64,000 nt of DNA from Undaria pinnatifida. Its lineage: Eukaryota > Sar > Phaeophyceae > Laminariales > Alariaceae. Shown here in pieces: positions 42,826-57,200 of this stretch (the stretch's first letter is position 1; every line of letters begins with the position of its first letter). The notes under the pieces are model-generated. The model was given only the letters and a program-made list of their open reading frames with translations. It ran no database searches and was not told where the DNA came from. The translations under genes were made by a program, and so were the position numbers. Where the stretch lies: the NCBI GenBank assembly GCA_012845835.1, contig JABAKD010000003.1:2045984-2109983 (forward strand). Reading direction: 5' to 3'.

Positions 42826-45800
42826 TATGATCACTAGGCTATACCAATATGTTTTACTACATGGTGGTGACATTGTGTGGCGATATGGCCGTAGCACAAG
42901 CGGTTGCCGAGCGGCACCTGAACCGGCATAAGCAATAATTTAATTAACGAACAGAAATGCAAGCCTCATGGCAAAAAAAATAGTGTATGCAGCTGGCAAA
43001 CCGGGGGAGGTATCCAGGCGTCACCTGGCCAACCCCGGCATAATTTCGGCTCTCACCCCGAAAAGCACACTGCTCTACTCGAGCATGTAATGATTCCCTC
43101 GGGTAGTCATGTATATTGATATTATATATCTATGCAATATATGGTATACACATCGCAGTATTTATTAAATATGAAATATATTTTGTGGATGATAATATAT
43201 ATATCAGGTATATATTACATTGATGTGTGTTTAGCATGTGTAGGGTGAGTTATACCGCCGCTTGGGTGAATAATATAATACCTAAGCCAACTTCGACATA
43301 TTTTATGGCCAACTTGGCTCAATTTCGGGAGAGTTTGAGACAATTTTCGCCGAAAACGTTGCATTTTTTCCAGCACATAAAAACTCTACGGATTTCGACG
43401 TATCTCGACACGGCGATCACGAATACCTTAGTTTCAACTTTCAACTTTTGTTTTTGGAGAGGTTATGACCGAAAACGTGATTGAAAAAATTGCCCTGCAC
43501 GGACCAATATGTACGAAACTTGTTATTCCGTTTCCATCTATTCCTAGTGACCATGGTTTATAATAATTTTCGGAATACACAAATTTCATTTGTTTCGATT
43601 ATTATACGACGCACTCTTAATCAGATACTCAAAACTAAATCTCACCGAAACAACATTGTTTAGAGTGAAAATTTGATCGGACAGACTATTCGTGCTTGCT
43701 GTGTTTACGAGTAGATATTTGTGTCTTGCGTATTTTTTTGCATTATTGGCCACTTCCGCAGGATCATTTGTGCTATCTGTTTTTGGGCGCATGAGACGAC
43801 CGCTTTGTTTGATCTGTCGTACTACATTGGGCGTGCTCATGTATCGCTGCATGGCTTGTATCTTAAAACGAGCGAGTCTTGCTGAATGCGTGCTGTGTAT
43901 TGGTGTGATGTCAATAAACTGCATACAAGGAAGCAGCTGAAGCAGCGATATGGCAATATGCTTGAGTTATTATTTGCGGTTTTCGCGTGACTGGGCGAAG
44001 GTCGTCCTGAATGTTTTGACGATATTTTTTTTGTTGTTTCTTTGTACGTAATTTTGATACATTGTTGTTTTAACGTGTTGCATGCGCGTATAAGACAAAG
44101 GTATTTACTTTGGGGTACTTGCGGAAAATGACGGTTACCCATGTAGTACATATGAAAAATAACAACGTAAAAAGGCAAACAAGTGTACATCCGTGCATAA
44201 ACACCGTTCGCTCGTGCCCACACGTCGTTCCCTCGCCCATGCTTACGAAGCTCAACGGCTTAACCACGCCTCTGGAAACCTTGAAGTTTTGGGCAATCCA
44301 TTGCTGACCTGGGTGGAAATCCCATAGGAATTAAAGGTTATTGCTGGGGCTTCCCAGGTCCTACGTACGAACCCTCGAGGCAGGTAGGTGAGACACAACT
44401 AGATCCGCGGAAGTAGAAGGGGAGAGGTCCGATTCGCTGCCGTAACAGCACAACAGTAGTAAGTGATTTTCGACAGTGTTGGAGAAAAAAAACAAATACG
44501 TATATCAACTACTAATTGAGCATCAAACGCGGGAAAAAACATGCGAAAATCCCGATGATTGTTCGTACGAATACAGGCATGTATATGCTTCGCAAAATAT
44601 ACCCTACCGAAAGAGACAACTTGAGATTTGTTCTGATCCGAAAAATTGTATGGTGCCAACTTGCGATGTGAAAAATGGCTTCGGACGCGTAGACGGACGT
44701 GAAATTCTCGATTGATTGTGTGATGCATTTTTTTTCTAGCACCGAATATTCAACTCTAATTTGCTAACGAACGGGTGGGTATCAAAGGTCAACTCTACTT
44801 CTAAGTTAAAAAGCGGGCATCACATGATCCATACTCGTATACTTCGTATGATAAATAGATTTTGGGCTCGGGTAAGCAGTGAGTACCGCCGGATACATGA
44901 CTTGCGTTTGCTTGAAGTTGGACGTGCCAAAATCAGTATTTTCTAGTAATCAAGTGCAACGGCTACCCAACAGTCTAGCGTGGCACCTCTGGCCCAGGTT
45001 GGAGTATCACCGTCGGTCGGGGGTCGGCAATGCTGTGGCAGTATACTTGGGTAGATAGATACACGGGTACCCTAAAAAACTTGCTCTGGTACCTTGTATC
45101 TCTGCCAAACACACCCTTGAATCTAACTTTATCGCAGCGAATATCACATTTAGTGCCTACAACCTCAATATTCGTAACTCCTACAGGTCTATACCTCGAA
45201 GGTTTGTGGCCAACTATAACTGGCAATCTAAAATAAAAACGACAGGCTGTGTGGGCCCACACTTCGTAGCTCGACTGAACACCATTCTGCAAACGAACAA
45301 TAGAGCTCCCTGGCCAGGATGGCACGTACTGTAGTGCCCGGTAAGAGACTCAAGAGGACTACACGTTGACGGGTGTCCTGAGCTGTTCCAAGCGCGCACA
45401 AAGGCGAAATAATGCTACCGGAACCATCCAGGGGCTTGGCTCGGGAGAAAGGCAACCTCAGAGGGTATAAGACCTGGGTTCCCTGTGACCACGCCAGGAA
45501 CGTTTAGAAAGCCGAGATGCGTCGAAAACGTAGGCTTTTCAATACGCCAAAAGGCCCTTCGTGTAGACAGAGATGGTCGGGTACTCAGGCTTCTTAACAT
45601 GATTTTACCATGTGTATGATAAAAAAAACAAGGAGGTACCGGTATGATGTATGGGCGTGATCTCAACAGCAACGGCGCCAAAACATCTGACCTCGGGTAC
45701 TACAAATGTGCTTGGCGAACGAAAGGGCCTGGGAGCTGCCCTTTGCGCTCGAAACAACCCACATCTCGGCACTTCCAACAGGACTAAGATAACCCCATTA

Positions 45801-45970
45801 CCCAGCCTACGAAATAAACCACTATCATAGCAATACGTATGCCTCACCCCATCACATGAGGGGTAGCGCATCCATATGGCATGCATGAAACTCTGAATCC
45901 ACTACCTTCACAAGAACCTGCACTGGAAATACAAATGAACGTTTTCAGCGTCATTGGACCAACGACGTCT
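42826..45970. other. Intergenic, AT-rich, no recognised gene
   Basis: Bases 43,090-43,225 are TATA-rich. A minus frame 45,325-44,975 (116 codons) and a plus frame 44,476-44,715 (79 codons, cysteine-containing) match nothing I know. The right part is the downstream flank of the XMAP215-like gene, where its 3' untranslated region should lie. Confidence 0.5.
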
Positions 45971-48900
45971 CTATTTGTTTCTCCTTTTGAACCTCTCCGC
46001 AAGGTCACTAGACGTTGATCTGGCGCGACCTTCCGTGGCACCGTGAGCAGGCTTCGATTGAGCTCGACGAAGGCGCTCTTGAAGATCAGTGGTTTTGTAG
46101 CTGTTGTTTTGTTTCAGGGGCTGCGGCCTGAAGGCACGAGCGAACATTATCAGAGGCCAAAGGGCGAAAAAGAGAGGGCAAAACATTAACAGCGGTGCGA
46201 TGATGCAGGTGATGTTGAATCCCTTTGTACGGTAGTAATATACCCAAAAACATAAAAGGAATCGTTCATGGCAGTGTTCCAACCTGCGAACATTTACCTG
46301 TCCATCTTGCGATCAGCCTGGGAAGATGGAGCATGTTCCGCTCCGGCGCCGGAGAGCCCAGCTGCCCCCACAGCTGTGTCCCGTCCCCCCAAGCCTCCCA
46401 TCCTCCTCCTGATATCTTGCAACCTGTTTGACCGAGGCGGGGCTGCATCTTCGTCTACACGGGGTACGTCCTTGAAAGCTGGCCTTACAATATTCTCGTC
46501 CGCTTCAAACGTAAGATTTTTCCGTGCTGCTTCCATGTCTTGGCCCCTCCGAGCTGACCAGCCGCCGTGCACGTCTGCCATCCGTCCTTGTAGGGGGGTG
46601 CTTCGAACCCCGCCATCTGCAGCATGCGGCGCTTGGCATCCTTCAAGAATGAACTGGCGAAACCGTGGCTTCAGCCGACCAACCTGTTTCGCGTCAAATT
46701 ATATAATGTAATTGCGTAAGCTGGGGCTCATCGTCGCTTCTTGGTGAAAACGTAGGTGTAATTTGCTGCTGCAATCAACACGAACCAAACTTGCGCACAC
46801 CATTCATGCGTTTACCCATCATGCCTCCCACAAGATACTTTGGTCGCACGAGTTGTAGATAGATCGCAGGCGCATTTGAGTTTGCAAGCACTACCCACCT
46901 GGTCTTCCAGCGTTGCCTGAGCTTCTGGCCACCTCTCCAGGTAGCTCTTGAGCTCGTTTAGGGCAGTCGAGCCATCATCGCCGCCACCATGCACGCTTTG
47001 GGATTCAGCCGAAACCAAGCCGATCAAACGGGCAATTTCAGCTACGTGGTCTGACTTGACGTGCAGAACCGGTGAAGAATGACGACGAACCGACCTCCCC
47101 TAGCGCGCCGAGCACAGAGGGACGGGGATCGTCAAAACGAATATTGTTGAGCTGTCTAAAAGATAAACCTTCGAGGGCACAGCGCACCAAACGCGCTACA
47201 GCAAGTCAGGTACTCGTCTTATATTCCCTTTCGATCAGAAGATATGAAACGTGGGAGGGTACAACTCGCGAAAAAAAGGTATCGCGTCTCGTCTTAACAC
47301 ACTTAACACGCTTACCGGTCTATCTACGCTCGACTTAACACCGTTCATTACAAGGGTGGCGTGATTCATAGGTAAAACGAGAAAAGGGTCCACTTGGGCT
47401 TGCGAAGTAATTTATATGATCACCGGCACAAATAAGCGGCAAGCGTCTGTACGTCAATTAGACTACCAAAGTACTCACATCGTTCTCCTTGGACGTAACC
47501 AGGAGGCGGCTCATGGCTGTAGCCCATGCCTCGCTGCTCACCCTACCTTCAACTCCCACCGCAGTGCTCTCCCTGCATTGGCAAAATCGAGCGAGCATGA
47601 GCAATCTACCGGCACTTACGATAGCATGGTGCGACAGTAATGTGCTAAACAACCAAAAGCGAGTGAGCATCGTAGCGTACGGCGCCCAACACAAAAAGCG
47701 AGAGCAAAAAGCTATCCTGCTCGGGCATATCTGGTAGGAAATAATTGGAACGATGCGCACCTAATCGTGTTCGCCGTCGAAACCACCGTTGAACTTCCCC
47801 ATGAAGTGCACAGGCGTTCGCACAACAAAGATACCAGTCGTTGGGCGGCTTCACACGCGCTGCGCTCTTCCGCGTTAGCGTAGTCCACAGCCTCGTGAGC
47901 ATGCTCGGCGATGTGATACTTGTGCAGCGCGCGCAGCACAGGATGCAGTCCGGAAGCTCCATCCCTGACAAACGGATAGCGTAACATTATATAAGTATTC
48001 GCATAGAACGTTCGCCAGAGCGTCTGAGATATCTTCAGCGACCGCAACGTGAAGCCTGCCGAATCAAAGCACCAAACATACCCGCAGTGTTTGTGCGTGG
48101 AATTGCCTTGAGTGCTTTTTTACTCCTTACTAACGACTTACTCGTTCGGTCCCTGTTCGTTGGCACCAAAGTTGTCCTTCTCGCCGTCTCTTATGAGCCT
48201 CGCCAACAGCTTGACGTACACCTTCAACAGCTTCGTTTCTAGGGAGCGCTTTCCCTTGCTCGGCGCCTGCACAGTTGAACATTCAAGAGTGTAAAGGTAT
48301 GCTACTGCATTTATGGGCGAACGTATCATCTGCGCGCATAAGGATGTTGGTAAATAGCCAATGCTACTCGTGTACACTGCGGAATCAACAGTAACACACA
48401 ACCAGGTACACACTATCGGGCACAGCCATTTCTTCGAACCTGGTCACGGTCCTTTCGACTGCCGCTCGTTGCGCGGACCTCAGCCATAACACCCAGAACG
48501 GCCGCAATAGCCACAGTTGCCCTCGCCGATCCAGAGGCTGTCGCCACACGGTTGAGCTTCTTCTGTACCTGTCCATCAGCAGGTGAAAATAGCTGTCATA
48601 TCATGGTCTTGCTGTGAGTATGCAGGGAATCATGCATAAAAACGAAAGGTCCAAGTGTCAGGCCCAAGTGTCGTCTGCAGACTGTCTCTCGACGTGGCGC
48701 GAAAAATCCCAACAATTGAAGCATCCATCTCGCAGTGTGGCCGGTTTTACACGCCATGCTACTGCTTACGATGACCGGCGTATGTGCCGCGGTGGTTTCC
48801 ACAGCAATCAGTTCTAACCCAGCACTATCTTCACACGCACAATAAAAGGCTCACCTGAGAGTACGGATCGCAGGACTTGTACGCATCATGTTGCGCACGG

Positions 48901-51228
48901 GCTCCGATTCGCTGGTGCACAAGCCAATGGCACACTTCTCCGAGCATTGCCGCGAGCGAAGGCACATCGAAAGAGGGTGCCGACAGCATGCACACGTCAT
49001 CTAAGGCGGTCACCACCTGGGGTGCTAGCTCCAGATCGATTCCGCCTGAATTCAGACGTGGAGATAGGCATCGGTACATGTTTTTTAGGCTGCGCCCGAG
49101 AAAATGGTGACGTCTTGTGGTGAATAAGTACACCGTCATACCAGGGTATGCATTAACAAACAGTACGAGAAAGTGGTGTTTTCATTGTAACCACGCAACT
49201 GCGGGTGTGATACTGCATCCATTAACATGAACAGTGATGTCTCACCTGTACCGGGAACCTCAGCGTGCTGCGCGTCCGCGACGGCAACAGGGGCACTTCC
49301 AGTGAACGACAACCGCATGCAACGGACCAGGGTCATAATGAGACGAGAGAAATGCCTAGCCACAATGGTGTCTCCACCAGTTCTCTGCGCTTGCGTTATC
49401 GCCCAGCTGGACAAGGCTTTAACCTGGTGACGAACGCGGCGAATGTTAAGGGCGGCTGGTCAAATAGACGCTAATTAGACGCTCGGCGAACAGCGGAGCC
49501 ACGACGGCGAGGCATTCAGCAGCACCACACCATTACTTTGTGGCGTCTCGGCTGCCTCGCTTAACTCGTTCGGAACTCGGGCATAACCCCAGGGGCATAC
49601 CGACCACAAAAATGGACACGTGCAGTGTTATCAACCGCACTCCCCCTAAATAGTGTATAGTGTAGGCACGCAGCAGAATCATACCAGCATTTTCATACGT
49701 ACTGCTTTTGTACATGCAACTCCTTGCAGCATAATTCGGGCACTACAACGAGCAGCCCCTAACCCGGCAGCCCGAGCTGCCTCGTGTGGGCCGACACTAC
49801 TACAGTACTACAGGTATCGTAATTGAGTTACGTCGTTTTTCCCGTCTCAACTTCCAAAAATAATCAAAGCCTTAGCTTTCCACTTTGCCCACCAAACCCA
49901 ATTCTGACCTGGCTCACAGCGGCTGCACGGCCTTGAGATGAGACACCCAGCAATGAGCGGCGTTGTAAAAGTCCGTTCTCGAGCTGAAACAGAGCAAGGT
50001 AGAAATCACAGTAACAAGTGTCATCAGCACAGCGATTCGCGCGGGTACGCCTCACAACGAAATTGCGGGCGTGCCCAACGTGGCACACCGGCTGTAGTAT
50101 ATGGAGAGGATAATGATAAAAATACCCCTAGCCTCGCCGGCTGCTTTTAGCTCTATTATTCCAGACCGGCTATATAAGTTTAGAACCCTGCCGAATTCTG
50201 AGTTCGGGGCTCATTCAACGCACGCGCCATACACACTGTCGAGCCAGATGATATGGCAAACGCTATACAATCTATGTCACCATGCTTGGGTCCACGTCCC
50301 CAGCAAAATTCTTATATACCACCGTACCGCTATAGCTGGTACTATTATTAACAGAAGGTAGATGGGTGTGTTATGGTTAAACAACAGATCGTGTCATGTA
50401 ACGACCAACGCCAAATGTTGCACTACACAATCAGGGCGTGGGTAAACGTGCGATCAGCAGAAAATCGTGCCATGTAACAACCGAAAGCTGGGCGTGCTCC
50501 ACGCGTTAGAAATAAATTGTTCCCAATACACAGGTACCAGGGCGGCTCACTAATGTTGACAGTGGAACGATGTTGACAGGAAGACACGTACCTCCGTGGC
50601 CAGAGCCTCGAAAGTGGCATCGGCCGCCGTGTTGTCAGCTTCGCGCTCTCTGCTACGCGGAGAGAGCTTGACTTCGAGAGCGTTGCAATCAAACCGGAAC
50701 GGACCGTCTTCGTCGCCGCTGACCACATGTGCGCTGCCGTTGAAATGAGGGGCGAAAAATAAAAAGCACAAGAAAAAAATAACTGTATCCTCAGCAACGG
50801 TGGGGATAATACAAGCGATGTGGTCAGTAATGGCAACGATAAACGATAATAAAGCCGGTATCGTCAGTATCGTCACCAGTGGTGAGAATAAAGACAATCT
50901 CGTCAGCAACGGTCGGGAGAACAAAGGCGATATCGTCACCGATGGTGGGGATGGATGAATATTCTAATCAGCAGCTCGGCAACCACTAGTGAAAAGATGC
51001 AATAGCGCAATAGCCACACACCTGGAAGTGGTAGCACCGCTGGAACGCGAGTCACCCCAGGTGGTGTCAGCTCCAAGTCCGCCAAGGCTAGCGCGGTGAT
51101 CGCTAGAAATCTCCAATCGCACCTCCGCGATAGTAACCGGAGTCGCCGTAGAAACGGGCGCGGGCGCACTCTCGTCCACTGCCGGCGGGACGTCTTCAGC
51201 GGCCAGCGGCACGCATGTCGGCTCCGCT
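45971..51228 (-). CDS. XMAP215: XMAP215-like gene, C-terminal exons
   Basis: Exons in order: 51228-51022, 50733-50592, 49983-49909, 49423-49246, 49045-48855, 48568-48440, 48266-48142, 47964-47761, 47572-47479, 47054-46899, 46683-46298, 46100-45971. The block DEDGPFRFDCNALEVKLSP matches the conserved entry to the C-terminal helical region. Next come VKALSSWAITQAQ, VVTALDDVCMLSAP, LLKVYVKLLARLIRDG, EAWATAMSRLLVTSKEND and TALNELKSYLERWPEAQ. The tail holds two short basic helices (RSNRLQDIRRRMG and TTDLQERLRRAQ) and ends DLAERFKRRNK. This end is thought to bind partners that place the protein at centrosome-like sites. The penultimate exon could also end at an in-frame TAA by reading through its donor, but the last exon fits the family better. 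Confidence 0.88.
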
Positions 51229-54200
51229 CTGTGAAGACGACAACAATTGTTTTGGATACTATATGAAGCATGCTGCTCGTGTCTTGTTCCGCAACAAATA
51301 CAGGAATACCGTACGAGTGAGTAATACACCCCAGCTCCGCGTGCCCTGCTCTGGTGCTCTACTTGTAGGCGGTGCTTTCGAACCTGAGGCTTACCGTACC
51401 CGAAGCGCTTTCTTGCAAATATCACCAAATGATACATTTGCGGGTTTCTCGGACATTCATAGTTGAATGTTGAACGCATGATCTGCTTTTAATAGTGAAA
51501 TGTCCAATGCGGTAGCGGAGCCGGGCCAAGCAAAAAAAAAGCACTGCCTCGCAAGGCAATGTACCCATACCTGTCTTCAGTAGGGGGGTTCGCGGGTGTG
51601 GTTAGGGGTGCATTTGCGGCCTCCCGTACCCCCCGGGTGCCGTTGTGGGCTGCAGACGCAGGCTTGTTTCCTGTGTGCTTTCGATCCGCCGCTTTCATCC
51701 GCTGCGGGGTTGGAATCGCGCGAACAGGGCATGAACACAGTTTCATATCAGCGTCTCATCGCAAACCCCATGCAAACATGTCTCCAACCGGCCCCAATCC
51801 TCTGCTCTATGGTGTATACATGGAGTACAGAGTAGGTGGCAGTTTTCGTCGCTCGAGACGGCGTGGATTTTATAGCTACGAATGCAAATGAATAACTAAG
51901 ATGGTTGACGGCATCCATCGAAAGCGCTGCAGTAAAACTCATTATTCGAGCGTATAACAGGCAACCTGCGGTGTCGTCGCGGTTATTTTTTGGTGCCACG
52001 ATCCGCATGTTTTGCACGGGACTGCGTGTTACATAGACTTTGATCAAGTTTGTACACTAGCGACATGCATAATGATTCCAGTAAGAAGCCCTCAGTCTCT
52101 ACGGTATATGTTTCCACGGCCGACACAAATTCCAAGCTCACCTTATAACACCATATAACATACTTGGGGAGTACTGAAACACAAAACGAACGTGCGCATT
52201 CCTATGGAAAAGTATCCGCTTGGTTGAGGCTTGCCCGTTCGCGGTAAAAAAATGTGACCTCCGCCTATCTACTCAGGCGCAATTCAACTGCACTGCGCAT
52301 TACCTCCAATCGAGCTACAGTAGTATTTACTGTAAACCACATACGTATCAATGGCTATCAGAGCAATCGCCTCCATTTGAACTGCAATTTAGATTTTTCT
52401 CGCACTACTTGTATTCATACTGTAATACAAATGACAGCGAGATTTACCTCTTCGACGAGAGTCTTGGTCTTGTCATTAACCGAGCCCATGAGGCGATGAA
52501 TGCGAGCGGGATCCATATCAAGGCTGATGTAGCACGACCCCACCGCATCTAACGCCGCTGAGCGTACCTCTGCTTGATCAGAGTCCACATGCCTGGGGTA
52601 GGAAGGGCATCAAATCAGGAATTAGGGGTAAACTTCCACATATCAACAACAGGACCCCGTAGTTGTTGGGCGACGTCGACACCCTGCATGCATTTAAATA
52701 CAAGTTTAAAACGGATTCAGCACCCCCACTGGAACGAGCTCTCGTGGGCAAGGAGACGGTACCACGCTCATAGCATAGTTCGAAACATTTTTCACGAATT
52801 ACAAATTCTAGTACTTGTTTCCTCGGCGATCTATGTTTTTGTCGTGTTTGCACGGCTTACTTGGCGAGCTCCTTGAGGCCCTTCTTGCCGAGAGCGCTCG
52901 CCGCCCCGTCGACATCGATGCAGCGTGAGAGCTCCGAAAGGCAGGCGATGCGAGTCCGGCTGTTCTTGGACGCAGCCGCCTGCAATCATCGAAAGTTGCA
53001 ATAGGACGCTGTATCAAGCAACGAACGAAAAAGCGTGCCATGCGACCATCCATATGACCACGCGCACTACACCGTCCCCTAACATTGGTTTAGACCACAA
53101 CCGGCTTAGCGTGCGAGCTGCAGCAGCTGCTGCGCGTTGCCTTAACGGGATGAAAAAAAATCGGAAGCATTTCATGGTGCACGTACGACCACTCACCAAG
53201 GTACAATCCTCACGCACTGGGCAAAAAAAAAGGATGCCCCATCCGAGATGTGTGTTTAAAGCGGAAATCGGACTGGTCAAGAAATTAAAACTCCGACGAC
53301 ATCAAAAGAGCCACGTCAAAAGCCTAGAATGCATAAATCAAACCGCAATGCTGTAGGCAAAGGCAGAGAAGCCATACTATCTTACTCCGAAAACGACTCT
53401 CACACAACTATACATAATCCAACTTGTACTTCACACAAACTGAGTTCCCAGGCCGTTGCGAAAATCACGTCGTTTAGACATAGCGACGTCCCCACCAACC
53501 TATAGTTCACTTGGAAATACCTCGATTGCGGCGTAATCATAAGCAAGTTCCACGGGGCACTCACTTGAAGCAAGAGCGGAGAGTACTTGGCGTATGAGCA
53601 CATCAAGGGCACCTGCGCCAATAGTCCGCGAATGGCAACACGGAACCTCTCCTTTGCCTGGCCACTCTTCTCCAAGAGCGTTGGGAGGAGGGCATCCACC
53701 TCGAGATCTTCAAGTCGGTACTGCGCTGCCACGAGACTGTCAAAGGTATCTCCCAGAAGTTGGAGAAGCTGCCATCAAGGAATCGCGGAGAGGGGTCAAA
53801 ATGAAAGATTACATCAAGTCCTCGAGTACTGAACATCAACATACAAGTTAAACTATAGGAGCCTCAAAATAGTAGGGAGTCTCCCCACCAAATACATTAG
53901 TTAGCTGAAACGAAACCTGACACACCAAGGCAAGCACGGGCTCATCGTTCTTGTGACAGCCCAAGAAAACGGAGTGCAAAAAGAAGTACACGAGAAGGTT
54001 AGCAATATAAATGACGCAACTCAAGCTTAGCCGTACCTCCCTCTCGCCTACAATTCCCGTCACTACATGTACCGCTTGAGGCACACAGACCTAGTTTCAG
54101 CGAAAGCCGACGAGCAGTGCCCCCCTGTATTTGCACAACGCATTGCATGCACGAGGTCGCAAATCCTTGCTTCTTTCGCCCATTGGCAAATGTTGAAACA

Positions 54201-57200
54201 TAGACTTCGACGTGGGCCGACACTTGCGGGTTACGATACCTTCCGGGCAGGCCAAGCGCATGGCTATGTATCCAGGGTGAGATGTACGGGATTCGTTGGT
54301 ACTGTTAATGCGTGTGAGCGCAATGAAAACATAAAACAAGACAGTGGTCCTGTAAGCATACATTTATACCTGTCCCATCGCCTTCACGTTTTCCTTCTCG
54401 CACAAACGCAGCGAGATCCACTTGAAGACAAGATCCAGCTGGTCCATGAATGAGACAGGCTGATCGCGCATGGCGCCTGACAGAAGCTCGAACCCCGGCG
54501 TGCCACACTCCTGCAAGGGTGTTTTGAAGCCATGTCCGTCAAGGTCAAAGGTGCATCGGTCAAGGGTGTAGGGCCAAGTGTACCACACAAAAACCTAGTA
54601 TTTTGGCGTCCGTTAAGGCGAAGTGTGCGGTTATTGCCGTCTTTCAATATATCAGAGGTGAAAGTGCAGATGTCTCCTAACATATTGACATGTTGGCACT
54701 CTCCCGACGACGAGAAAGGTATACACCACGGGGAACGCGCATTGCCTGCACAGATGTACCTTTTTATCCATAACTACCCGCGGCCTAGGATGTACCGCCA
54801 GCCCTTGACATCGGTCTCGTGAAAGTCAAACGGTACAGACAAGACCAAAATTTTCATACCAAATGCCATGCTGCCCAAAGGAACACCCGTCTCTACAGCA
54901 GACTCACCTCCAAGCAAGATATTCAAGGAAACAATTGTGTACCTAAACTTCCAACCTCAAGCAAGGTATCCAAGTGCCGGTGTCTAACAATCTTGCCCGA
55001 CGTTGGGATAGGCCAAATCGGAAAGAAGCACGAAAAGAAGCCAACCGAAACAATGCGCAGCAACTACGAAAAGCCACCGATTTAAGGGCACTCACCATGC
55101 TCCCAACCCTGGCTGGAAACAGAATATCGACCGCTTCCGATCGAAGCAACGGACTCCAGAGTGTTTTCAGCGTTGCGGTTTGATGCTCTCGAGGCTCGTC
55201 GGACGAGACAAACCAGCGACTGCGCTTCTCTGCTTCGTGCCGCTTCGCCTTCGAGTTGGTCGACGTAAGAGGGCCCGCCGCTGCCGCCGGTGTCGCAGCC
55301 TCGGGTGCTGGTGCGCTCTCCGCCTTGTGGGACCTTTGAAAAATTCGGCAAAAGGATCGGTGGTAAGATGCGTACGACAGGTGCACGGGAGTGAAAAATC
55401 TCAAGTATATAACAAGAAATTTCAACAAAGCCCCAAAACACGTGTTTTTTTAGTTGCCGTTTCTAATTTCCCTCATAAAACCACACAATTTCCCTTTAGA
55501 CTTGGGCTCCATTTTCTAGGTGCGGCAAACAGTATGTGGCCTTCACGAAGAAAAGCATTGACTACAGGCATACACATCCTCACATGGCTGGCATTGCAAG
55601 CTCGCGGTTATCGTGCAACGGTGGCGAATGGTCAAGAAAAACGTACGTGGGGCGTGACGGTCGCTTGACAAGAGATCCTGAAGACCCTCCGGCGGTAGGT
55701 CCACCGCGCACGAGCTTCGATACCACCGTGGGGGGCGCCGTTGGGACTGCTGTGGAGGTACCACCACCTGCATCTGTGGTCTCGGTGTCACCAGAATTGA
55801 GCTCTCCTGCAAGCAAGCAAGCAGGAACAAAAATAGATAAGGCGGGATTCGAACGCTTAGCGCGTTTCAAGGAAGCGCACTGCGCATCACCATGACACTG
55901 CACCAATACTTGTGGTGTTTCAGCATCACGACAGGCATACAAAGTATACCGGGACTTCGTATCTGGTATACGGCAGCACCAAACGCAATTCCCGTTGTTC
56001 ATACTCGTATCGTAACGGTTATTAATCAACCAATCAACCAGCCAATCAATTAACGCAATTAATCATAAATCAAATCGCTTGACACCGCAAATGTTCACAA
56101 AAAGGCAAGGGAGTAACGCCCCTACGCTGAACACACCTGCGCTCTCGAGGATCTTCTCCAGTGCGGGCTTAAGCTGGCGCATGACCGCTGGCTGGAAATC
56201 ACGAGTTGCCGCTCGCACGCGGGACGGCTGCACCGTGCCGGCACCAAGCAGCCCAGAAAGACATTCTTGAGCTACCTGGCGCGCACCGGTGCTCTTGTCC
56301 TGCATACACCTCAGCAAGGGCGACACAAGGCTCGTGGGGCCCTGGGCGAGAAAAAAAAGAAACGTATCGGGGACCGGGGGGCGTGAGCAACAAGACCATG
56401 TTTATATCCATTCTGCTCCTCTCCTCTAAGTTTGATGTGTTTCGCTGCATAAATAGCATGAAAACCATGTTTCCCCGATTACGCTCGTTACGCTCCAAGA
56501 AATGTCCAACCACGCCATTTTATGCTTCTTAAAAAGACAATTCAACGCAAAAAGTATATCGGATGCATGCCTAAACAAGGCTCAACAATTCGCTGGCTTC
56601 CAGCCTCTAGAAAGCCCTTCGCCGAAAAGCACCTTGCATAGAAGTGTAACCTACCGTGCTTGTGCGCTACGAATAGTAACATAACATGCGAGTCTAATCT
56701 GATATTTCAGCAGTGTCAAACGGAGGGAGATGAGCTCAAGTTCTACTGTCACTGTTCCCTTACACACTAAAAAAAACGTAGGTGCCATGGTAACATGATT
56801 GGCGGAACTACAGCCTAACTGGGGCCCGCTTGCGCAGGCTGCAGTCACTAGAATAGGAGCATTGTTTGATAGCACAAACCGTGAATACTACAAAAATACA
56901 CTTCGAATACAATAGTTTCCCTACATTTACGGTTGCGTGACACGAATAGTGCATATATCAAATGCAGCACTACCCTTAGACTAGAAGAGGAGCATTGACT
57001 ACTATTACAAAATGCAAATACTTTGCATTAGTTTCCCTGTATGCACGATTGCATGACATTCAGGTTATTATGCGTGACATGCATGACGGGCGCACCTCTC
57101 CAGCAGGAATGCGTGGGATGGCGGCCTTGAGCCAGGCAAGGAGCTCAATCCTCCCGACCGTGTTGCCCATGGCCACAACCACAGGGGCCAACAGGGCTTC

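Noticed and set aside
44476-44715. 79-codon plus-strand frame with several cysteines
   Set aside because: There is no family match, no splice support and no repeat context; chance is as likely as a gene.
44975-45325. 116-codon minus-strand frame downstream of the XMAP215-like gene
   Set aside because: There is no recognisable motif; a 3' flank can hold a frame of this size by chance.
47770-47815. Alternative C-terminal reading HFMGKFNGGFDGEHD with a stop
   Set aside because: It is open only at the end of the exon and is blocked upstream. The main frame joins the next exon in phase and continues to a family-like tail.
55835-55865. Sequence like a tRNA B-box (minus strand GCGTTCGAATCCCGCC)
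   Set aside because: No A-box or cloverleaf surrounds it, and it sits in an intron next to an exon of the XMAP215-like gene.
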